Shown here: piece by piece, positions 1 to 5,044 of the stretch | Numbering within the stretch: the stretch's first letter is position 1 | Layout: each line of letters opens with the position of its first letter | NCBI GenBank assembly: GCA_027002665.1 | Contig: JALWZK010000216.1 | Coordinates: forward strand, 1-5,044 | Origin: Campylobacteraceae bacterium | GTDB taxonomy: Bacteria > Campylobacterota > Campylobacteria > Campylobacterales > Sulfurovaceae | DNA: 5,044 bases | Reading direction: 5' to 3' | The notes under the pieces: generated by a model | The model's input: the letters and a program-made list of their open reading frames with translations, nothing else | Database searches by the model: none | What the model was told of the DNA's origin: nothing | Position numbers and translations under genes: made by a program

Positions 1-81
1 GAGATAGGAGATATAGATAATTTAACATTAGGTATAATAAGAAATAATCAAGAGATGGAGTTAGAGTATGAGATTAATTAA
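1..81 (+). CDS. C-terminal end of a GspC-like (PDZ domain) type II secretion protein, 5' truncated by the window
   Basis: Frame 1 is open from the first base to a TAA at 79-81 and encodes 26 residues. They run from EIGDIDNLTL to MELEYEIN. An 'xLTLxIxRNxQExxLEYEI' ending is typical of the last two beta strands of a PDZ domain, as found at the C-terminus of GspC. In T2SS, GspC is an inner-membrane protein whose periplasmic part contacts the N0 domain of the secretin. The gene directly downstream is a secretin and overlaps this one by 14 bp, matching the common gspC-gspD order, so translational coupling is likely. What is seen is only the short tail and the overlap; the GspC name is inferred from strand pattern and position. 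Another PDZ-ending protein is possible. The start and most of the gene lie outside the window. Confidence 0.6.
   Translation, partial: EIGDIDNLTLGIIRNNQEMELEYEIN
57..60 (+). promoter_or_regulatory. Shine-Dalgarno site for gspD
   Basis: GGAG lies 7 nt before the ATG at 68, inside the 3' end of the upstream gene. It supports the chosen gspD start, as does the signal peptide that begins immediately after that ATG. Confidence 0.6.
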
Positions 82-2281
82 AAGGGCATTGGTAATATTT
101 ATTATATTAAATATTTTTCTAAATGCAGAGAAGGTTAATGTAAATTTTAAAAACTTAGAGATTAAAGACTTTATTAAAATGGTTGCTAAGATTACCGGTA
201 AAAATATATTAATAAATGAAAATGTAAAGGGAAAAGTAAATTTTATCTCAAATAAACCTATTGATAAGAGTGAGTTAATCCCTCTCGTAAATGCTATCTT
301 AGAGAGTAAAAAGATGACCCTTATAAATAGAGGAGACTACTATCAAGTAGTCCGAAGTCCAGAGGCCGCAGGAGAGGGATTACCTGTTAAGAGTAGTCAT
401 AGCATAAATAGACGAAATAGTAGTGGAACTATGGAGACAGTTATATTTAAATTAAATAGGGTAAACTCTGCTGTTATTAGAACTAAGATAAAACCTCTCT
501 TACATAGAAGTGCAAAGGTTATATCATTTAAAAATAATAACCTATTAGCAATTACTGCATATCCTCGAACTCTAAAAGCTATTAAAAAGTTAATAGATAA
601 GATAGAGAGAGGGGAGAGTAAAAGAAGTAAAATTATTACACTACAGAATGCCTATGTCAAAAATATATATCCAAACATTCAGATGATGGCAAAGAGTCTA
701 TTTCCTCAAGATATTATAAGTGAGAGAGTATCTGTTATGAAAGATGAGAATAGTAACTCAATTATATTGGTAGGAAATAGCAGAAATATAGAGAAGCTAA
801 GTAGATATATAAGGGAGCTTGATGTTAAGGGGGAAGATGAGGATAGACAGAAGATGTATGTTATTCCTCTAAAGAACTCCGATGTTCGTGAGATGGAGAA
901 GATTCTATCTAAACTTCTTCCACAGATGACGGGAAATCTCTCAAGTGGTTCTATCCACGCCATAGTAAAGGGTGCTAAGGTTCCAATTAGGAGAAACTCT
1001 CCAATTCCCCGAAAAAATAAAAAGGTTAAAAAGGCTGTTATTGCAAGTGATATAGAGAGGAATGCACTCATAGTCTTAGCAAATCCAGCTCAAATTGCAA
1101 ATATTAGAGAGACTATTAGAGCCTTAGATATTGAAAAACCACAAGTCTATATTAGGGCAAAGATTGTTGAGGTAAATACAAATCTGGCAGAAAATATAGG
1201 TGTAAAGTATGGATTTAATGGTGGAGCTATCACCTCAAAGGGGATATTCTCTATTCTCTCAAGTTCAGGTGCTGCACCAATTGCAATATCGAGTGAACTC
1301 ATGAGTTTTTTAAATCAGGGTGGCACAAAAACCATATATAATGATGCAGGTAATCCAATAGGGACAGAGACTACCAATAATTTCTCATTTGATACAGGGA
1401 TTAAGCAGATTTTCTCTATGGGGGTTAAACTTGACCTATTAAAACAGAATGGAGCGGCACAGATACTATCTGAACCATCAGTATTAAGCACAAATAATAA
1501 AGAGTCAACCATCTATGTAGGGAGAACTCAATCTATCTTGACCCAATCTCAACAAAGCACTCAAGGCTCATCAAATATACTAAATAACTATAGTAGAGAG
1601 GATATAGGTATAACCCTAAAGGTTAAACCTCGACTATCCAGTGATAATAAGGTGGCACTTGAGGTTGAGACAACCATTGAGGATATAGTTCCGGGTTCAA
1701 GTGCTTCAGCAGATAGACCGACCACAACAAAGCGAAAAATAAAGACAAATGCAATAGTTAATAATGCGGAGACCATTATATTGGGTGGACTTATTAAAAC
1801 TTCGACAGGAAAAAGCTTAACTAAGGTTCCTATCTTGGGGGATATTCCAATACTTGGCAAACTCTTTACATCTCAAGGTAATGCAAAGAGTAAGATAAAT
1901 GTGGTCATATATCTCACACCATATATAGTTAAGAGAAGCACAGATTTGGTGACACTTAGAAAAAATCTGGAGGAGTTGGACTCCATTCAAGAGAAGTTTA
2001 ATAGAATAGTTCTGAATGCCTTAGAGAAGAGGAGACTGGGAATAGAGGAGAAGAAGGAGCATACCACATTTGAGACAAAATCACGAGACTTCTTCTTAAC
2101 AACGGAGAGAGATGAAAATTATGACTCAATTCCATATATTCAAGCAGGTGAAGAGAGTAGTGAGGATAGAGTAAGAAGTGAATCAATCTTAGATACAATT
2201 AGTCAGCCTAAGAAGCAGATTAATTTAGACCAGATTGATACAGGTATAGAGTATAATGAGGGGGTAACATTTAGTGAATAA
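68..2281 (+). CDS. gspD: Type II secretion system secretin GspD (outer-membrane channel)
   Basis: This 737-residue protein is predicted to form the multimeric outer-membrane pore through which T2SS substrates leave the periplasm. Residues 1-20 are a signal peptide (basic MRLIKR, hydrophobic core, LNA before a likely cleavage site); there is no lipobox Cys. The N0 domain spans about 23-95 and is followed by a Ser/Gly linker, 97-121. N1 is about 122-180, N2 about 186-255 and N3 about 260-355, with a strongly basic loop at 301-322. The secretin core is about 358-622. Its signature runs from AETIILGGL (567-575) to VPILGDIPILGKLF (587-600) and matches the family pattern except at the first position, before Glu568. 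The N0-N3 layout without AMIN domains favours GspD over PilQ. The tail, 623-737, is charged and longer than the usual S-domain. The gene overlaps both neighbours (14 bp and 8 bp). A Cts-type DNA-uptake role, as in Campylobacter, cannot be excluded. Confidence 0.93.
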   Translation: MRLIKRALVIFIILNIFLNAEKVNVNFKNLEIKDFIKMVAKITGKNILINENVKGKVNFISNKPIDKSELIPLVNAILESKKMTLINRGDYYQVVRSPEAAGEGLPVKSSHSINRRNSSGTMETVIFKLNRVNSAVIRTKIKPLLHRSAKVISFKNNNLLAITAYPRTLKAIKKLIDKIERGESKRSKIITLQNAYVKNIYPNIQMMAKSLFPQDIISERVSVMKDENSNSIILVGNSRNIEKLSRYIRELDVKGEDEDRQKMYVIPLKNSDVREMEKILSKLLPQMTGNLSSGSIHAIVKGAKVPIRRNSPIPRKNKKVKKAVIASDIERNALIVLANPAQIANIRETIRALDIEKPQVYIRAKIVEVNTNLAENIGVKYGFNGGAITSKGIFSILSSSGAAPIAISSELMSFLNQGGTKTIYNDAGNPIGTETTNNFSFDTGIKQIFSMGVKLDLLKQNGAAQILSEPSVLSTNNKESTIYVGRTQSILTQSQQSTQGSSNILNNYSREDIGITLKVKPRLSSDNKVALEVETTIEDIVPGSSASADRPTTTKRKIKTNAIVNNAETIILGGLIKTSTGKSLTKVPILGDIPILGKLFTSQGNAKSKINVVIYLTPYIVKRSTDLVTLRKNLEELDSIQEKFNRIVLNALEKRRLGIEEKKEHTTFETKSRDFFLTTERDENYDSIPYIQAGEESSEDRVRSESILDTISQPKKQINLDQIDTGIEYNEGVTFSE
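2258..2264 (+). promoter_or_regulatory. Shine-Dalgarno site selecting the GTG start of gspE
   Basis: GAGGGGG near the end of gspD ends 9 nt before the GTG at 2274. No in-frame ATG lies close by (the first internal Met is residue 26), so this site decides the GTG start. It also places initiation within the terminating gspD frame. Confidence 0.6.
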
Positions 2282-3791
2282 GTTGCCATTTATCGAAAAT
2301 ATAGATTTAGAACCATATTGGAGTGATGATATAAATAACTCTCTTGCAATGAAACACCATCTTCTATTTGCATATCTGCAGGGTAGAAAATGCACTATTA
2401 TAGAGCGAGAGACTATGGCAATGGCACTAAACTATCTATCTAAATTGGATATAGATTATCCCATTATTGAGGTTGATAAGGATAGCTTTAAGAGATTAGA
2501 GAATAAATTTCTGGAGATTAAAACAGGTAGTGAGTTTGATTCTATTGCTACAAATAGCAGTGATGATATTATTGAGGTTGAGTCTGACCTATTGGATTTT
2601 ATACGAAACTCTCAAGATTTACTCTCAAATGAGGAGTCGGCACCGGTTGTAAAACTTGTAAACTCACTCTTCTTTCAAGCCATAAAGAAGGGGGCAAGTG
2701 ATATTCATATAGAGACACTTGAAAAGAAGGGTGAGGTTAGATTGAGAATTGACGGAGCATTAAAAAAACATCTCGATATAGATAAAAATATTACAGGGTT
2801 GGTTATATCACGAATTAAGGTCATCTCAAACTTAGATATATCAGAGAAGAGGGTTCCACAAGATGGGAGAACACAAGTTACAATCGCAGGAAAGAGTTTA
2901 GATATTAGGGTCTCTGTGCTTCCAACCTACTACGGCGAGAGGGTTGTTATGAGAATGCTTATGCAGAGTGAACATATTCCCACCCTACAGAGTCTTGGAT
3001 TTTCCAAAGAGATAACAGAGGATTTAAATAAACTCCTAACCCACCCACACGGAATGATACTTGTAACAGGTCCTACAGGTTCGGGAAAATCAACTACACT
3101 CCACGCATGTCTGCAACATATTGCAACTCCAGATAAAAATATTATTACAGTAGAGGATCCAGTTGAGTATAATGCCCAAAATGTAAATCAGATTCAGGTA
3201 AATGCTAAGGTGGGACTTACATTTGCGACAGGACTTCGCTCTATATTGAGACAGGACCCAGATATTATTATGGTGGGGGAGATTAGAGATAGTGAAACGG
3301 CAGATATTGCACTTCGCTCCGCCTTAACGGGTCACTTAATGCTCTCTACTCTCCATACAAACGATGCAACCTCTGCACTTAGCCGTCTAATGGATATGGG
3401 CATTGAAGAGTTTTTAATATCCTCTACACTCTTGGGGGTATTAGCTCAACGACTTACAAGACAACTATGTCCATCTTGTAAGGAGCCAACCCAACTATCT
3501 CCAGTCGTTATAGATGAGTTATCTCTACCAACAGATTGCACATACTATAAGGCTAAGGGGTGTAAAGAGTGTGACTATACAGGATATAAAGGAAGGAGAG
3601 CAGTTGGAGAGCTTTTCATTATGAATGATGAGATTAGGAGTATGATGAAAGATGGTCTGAATGACCACCAGATTAGACAGAGAGTAAAGGAGGCGGGAAT
3701 GCTAACTATTGCAGATAAACTCAAGGAGATGTTAATTAATGGAGATACATCTTATGAAGAGGCTATTCGTATTGGAATTATGGAGGATTAA
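2274..3791 (+). CDS. gspE: Type II secretion system assembly ATPase GspE
   Basis: This is a 505-residue cytoplasmic ATPase of the GspE/PilB secretion family, close to the usual GspE length of about 500. It is predicted to power pseudopilus assembly by ATP hydrolysis in a hexamer at the inner membrane. The N-terminal ~120 residues are weakly conserved and lack an obvious MshEN repeat. They would correspond to the GspL-binding N1E region. The N2E domain starts near 123 and includes ASDIHIE (141-147); a conserved Arg-bearing KRVPQDGR lies at 192-199. Motifs in order: Walker A GPTGSGKST (266-274), Asp box ITVEDPVEY (291-299), Walker B DIIMVGEIRD (330-339) and His box GHLMLSTLHTND (353-364). Four cysteines at 399, 402, 430 and 433 form the CxxC...CxxC metal-binding motif seen in GspE and PilB proteins. 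The start is GTG and overlaps gspD by 8 bp, so coupled translation is expected. No gspF follows. A Cts-type competence ATPase (CtsE-like) is the main alternative. Confidence 0.94.
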   Translation: MNKLPFIENIDLEPYWSDDINNSLAMKHHLLFAYLQGRKCTIIERETMAMALNYLSKLDIDYPIIEVDKDSFKRLENKFLEIKTGSEFDSIATNSSDDIIEVESDLLDFIRNSQDLLSNEESAPVVKLVNSLFFQAIKKGASDIHIETLEKKGEVRLRIDGALKKHLDIDKNITGLVISRIKVISNLDISEKRVPQDGRTQVTIAGKSLDIRVSVLPTYYGERVVMRMLMQSEHIPTLQSLGFSKEITEDLNKLLTHPHGMILVTGPTGSGKSTTLHACLQHIATPDKNIITVEDPVEYNAQNVNQIQVNAKVGLTFATGLRSILRQDPDIIMVGEIRDSETADIALRSALTGHLMLSTLHTNDATSALSRLMDMGIEEFLISSTLLGVLAQRLTRQLCPSCKEPTQLSPVVIDELSLPTDCTYYKAKGCKECDYTGYKGRRAVGELFIMNDEIRSMMKDGLNDHQIRQRVKEAGMLTIADKLKEMLINGDTSYEEAIRIGIMED

Positions 3792-3815
3792 TTATATATT
3801 TAATAGTTAAAAAGA

Positions 3816-3821
3816 TATAAT
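3816..3821 (+). promoter_or_regulatory. Possible -10 box upstream of the membrane protein gene
   Basis: A perfect TATAAT lies in the 66-bp gap after gspE. It would give a leader of about 30 nt before the ATG at 3858. No TTGACA-like -35 element is visible, which is common in Campylobacterota promoters. The gap is so AT-rich that chance matches are likely. A second TATAAT sits at 3851-3856, directly before the start codon. Confidence 0.3.
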
Positions 3822-3857
3822 TTTATAAAAATTAAATACTTTAGGTAAAATATAATT

Positions 3858-4424
3858 ATGCAACTTTTAAAATTTCTATTTGGTATCATTTTAACTCAGA
3901 TAATAACTGTATCATTACTATTACTATCGCCAGATAATATCACAACAATAGGTATTCTCCGTATAGCAATCCCTCTACTATTTATAGCTCTTATTATATC
4001 CTTTTGGTTTACTACAATGTCTAAATCCTATAGCCAAGAGGCTATTAATAAAGTAAAAGAGAGTTTTGCCTCTGAAAGGGAGAAGATTCGTCTAAGTGCA
4101 GAGGAGGAGAAGAGGCGTATAGAGAAAGAGGTTCAGAAGGAGGCGCAGAGGAGTATTGTTAAAGAGGCAACCTCAACACATGCAAAAGCCAATTTTAAAG
4201 TAGGGGTTGCATTTGCAGGGGTTCTCGGTATTGGAGCTCTATTTGTATTTGCTCAAATGGTGACAGTAGGACTACTCGCAATGAGTGCTACCGGGGGAGC
4301 TATTGGTGGATACTATTTGAGAGGTAGAAGAGAGGCTAAATTGAAAGAGATTTCCAATAGTAATCCCGATGTAAAAGTTATTGACACTATAAAGCGACCT
4401 CCTCAATTAAAAGATGGCTCTTAA
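3858..4424 (+). CDS. Membrane protein of unknown function with TM-TM / coiled coil / TM-TM layout
   Basis: I do not recognise this 188-residue protein. Two hydrophobic segments lie at about 4-24 and 30-52. A highly charged Glu/Lys/Arg-rich helix, probably a coiled coil, covers about 56-108. Two further hydrophobic segments lie at about 113-133 and 134-154, the last glycine-rich (TGGAIGGYYLRG). A basic cytosolic tail and a Pro-containing end (KRPPQLKDGS) follow. Positive charges suggest that both termini and the coiled coil are cytoplasmic. The ATG at 3858 is preferred because no other ATG, GTG or TTG occurs in frame until Met54, which would remove both N-terminal membrane segments. Its ribosome site is weak (AGG at 3843-3845, 12 nt away). 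It follows gspE by 66 bp, so it may be co-transcribed or have its own promoter. It is too short and lacks the domains to be GspF, and it does not resemble GspL, GspM or a pseudopilin. A role in secretion is therefore unsupported beyond proximity. Confidence 0.8.
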   Translation: MQLLKFLFGIILTQIITVSLLLLSPDNITTIGILRIAIPLLFIALIISFWFTTMSKSYSQEAINKVKESFASEREKIRLSAEEEKRRIEKEVQKEAQRSIVKEATSTHAKANFKVGVAFAGVLGIGALFVFAQMVTVGLLAMSATGGAIGGYYLRGRREAKLKEISNSNPDVKVIDTIKRPPQLKDGS

Positions 4425-4471
4425 AGATATAGTCCAAAAATCAATTTAACTATACAAAAGTATAAAAATCA

Positions 4472-4477
4472 TATAAT
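4472..4477 (+). promoter_or_regulatory. Possible -10 box upstream of the Uma2 gene
   Basis: TATAAT lies 30 bp before the ATG at 4508, giving a predicted leader of about 24 nt that includes the AGGA ribosome site. No clear -35 hexamer is seen; TTTAAC at 4445-4450 is the nearest weak candidate, with overlong spacing. The match is exact, but the region is AT-rich. Confidence 0.4.
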
Positions 4478-4497
4478 AATAGTAAAGATAAGAGTAA

Positions 4498-4501
4498 AGG
4501 A
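4498..4501 (+). promoter_or_regulatory. Shine-Dalgarno site for the Uma2 gene
   Basis: AGGA (within AAAGGA, 4496-4501) lies 6 nt before the ATG at 4508 and 12 nt before the alternative ATG at 4514. The spacing favours 4508, although the protein would differ by only two residues. Confidence 0.55.
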
Positions 4502-4507
4502 TAATCG

Positions 4508-5044
4508 ATGTTAATGCAAGAATATGCAGACTACTATACTGTTGAAGATTATCAATATTGGGAGGGGGATTGGGAGTTGATTCATGGATTTCCTTATGCT
4601 ATGGCTCCATCTCCTATGTTTACACATCAAAATATAAATATGAAAATAGCAAGACAATTAAGTGAAAAACTTGATAGTTGTCCAAAATGTCAAGCTGTTT
4701 TTGAGATGGATTGGGAAATTTCAAGTGATACGGTTGTTAAACCGGATATGATTGTTATATGCTATGAGCCGGATGAAAAACTTACTAAAAAACCTGAACT
4801 TATTTTTGAAATTGTCTCTCCCTCAACCGTAAAACGAGATGAAATACTTAAATTTGAACTTTATCAACATGAGGGTGTCTCTTACTACACTATAGTCTAT
4901 CCTAAAAAAAATATTGCTAAGGTTTATAAACTAAAAGATGGACGATATATAAAAGTAGATGATTTTTCAGATGAAACTTATAATTTTAATATAGATGAGT
5001 GCAATATAGATTTTGATTTTTCTAAAATTTGGAGGATTAGATAT
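4508..5044 (+). CDS. Uma2 family (DUF820) PD-(D/E)XK nuclease-like protein, 3' end cut by the window
   Basis: The frame is open for 179 codons to the last base with no stop. Uma2 proteins are usually about 180-200 residues, so only a few codons should be missing. Family marks are WELIHGFPYAMAPSP (22-36) with a following THQN (39-42), an E66...W69 strand, VVKPD (76-80) with the catalytic-type Asp80, and LIFEIVSPST (98-107) with Glu101. These are followed by RDEILKFELY (110-119) with Lys115 and by the GVSYYTIV strand (123-130). Asp80 and Glu101 fit the PD-(D/E)XK core, in which the usual Lys of ExK is replaced by Val103, as is common in this family. Uma2 proteins are annotated as putative restriction-type endonucleases, often in many copies and without a methylase; their biological role is poorly known. 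No methyltransferase or antitoxin is visible here. A CxxC pair lies at 58/61. Glu codon use (about 10 GAA to 6 GAG) differs from gspE. Confidence 0.88.
   Translation, partial: MLMQEYADYYTVEDYQYWEGDWELIHGFPYAMAPSPMFTHQNINMKIARQLSEKLDSCPKCQAVFEMDWEISSDTVVKPDMIVICYEPDEKLTKKPELIFEIVSPSTVKRDEILKFELYQHEGVSYYTIVYPKKNIAKVYKLKDGRYIKVDDFSDETYNFNIDECNIDFDFSKIWRIRY

Noticed and set aside
706..1071. 121-codon open frame on the - strand inside gspD
   Set aside because: It is the antisense shadow of a clear secretin coding region; its Ser/Leu/Phe-rich product looks like reverse-complement coding and shows no domain.
1315..2198. Three further - strand open frames (1315-1512, 1588-1860, 1998-2198)
   Set aside because: All lie wholly within gspD, antisense to conserved secretin motifs, with no ribosome site or recognisable product.
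68..2281. Secretin as PilQ of a type IV pilus
   Set aside because: No AMIN domains are present and the N0-N1-N2-N3 series is complete, which fits GspD/CtsD. The neighbouring PDZ-like tail and lack of pilMNOP also argue against PilQ.
3792..3857. Possible terminator after gspE
   Set aside because: The gap is almost pure A/T with no GC-rich stem followed by a T run, so no intrinsic terminator is supported.
3858..4424. Unknown membrane protein as GspF or another core T2SS subunit
   Set aside because: GspF is about 400 residues with two repeated cytoplasmic helical domains; this protein is 188 residues with a coiled coil and no matching motif. There is also no pseudopilin cleavage motif.
4451..4464. 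Small inverted repeat TATAC-AAAA-GTATA between the membrane protein and Uma2 genes
   Set aside because: A 5-bp stem with a single G-C pair is too weak for a terminator. It is followed by A residues rather than T residues on the + strand, and such repeats are expected by chance in AT-rich DNA.

Overview
The window is AT-rich (about one third G+C, estimated by eye). Every gene that can be supported lies on the + strand, on a purine-rich coding strand dominated by AGA, ATA, TTA and GAG codons. Low G+C, frequent TATAAT-like boxes without clear -35 elements, and the Uma2 and secretion-gene types suggest a Campylobacterota (Sulfurimonas/Sulfurovum/Arcobacter-like) bacterium. That placement is an inference and not a certain identification.

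Bases 1-3791 are part of a type II secretion (T2SS) or closely related competence-type operon. The 3' end of a gene whose last 26 residues look like the end of a GspC-type PDZ domain (1-81) overlaps the secretin gene gspD (68-2281) by 14 bp. gspD overlaps the assembly ATPase gene gspE (2274-3791, GTG start) by 8 bp. Together they would provide the periplasmic clamp protein (GspC), the outer-membrane channel with N0-N1-N2-N3 periplasmic rings (GspD), and the cytoplasmic hexameric motor with Walker A/B, Asp box, His box and tetracysteine motif (GspE). No gspF or pseudopilin gene follows, so the rest of the machine must be encoded upstream or elsewhere. In Campylobacter the homologous Cts proteins serve natural transformation, so DNA uptake is a real alternative to protein export.

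After a 66-bp AT-rich gap comes a 188-residue membrane protein of unknown function (3858-4424). It has two N-terminal transmembrane segments, a charged cytosolic coiled coil and two glycine-rich C-terminal membrane segments. An 83-bp gap follows (4425-4507), holding a possible promoter. The window then ends inside a Uma2-family (DUF820) PD-(D/E)XK nuclease-like gene (4508-5044+) that is complete except for its last few codons. Its Glu codon usage differs from that of the gsp genes, which fits separate, possibly horizontal, acquisition.

I found no rRNA, tRNA, CRISPR array, insertion sequence or convincing terminator. The secretion genes are recognisable families. The less explained items are the long charged tail and basic N3 loop of GspD, the unknown coiled-coil membrane protein, an 11-codon mini-ORF overlapping its end, and the Cys pair in the Uma2 protein.
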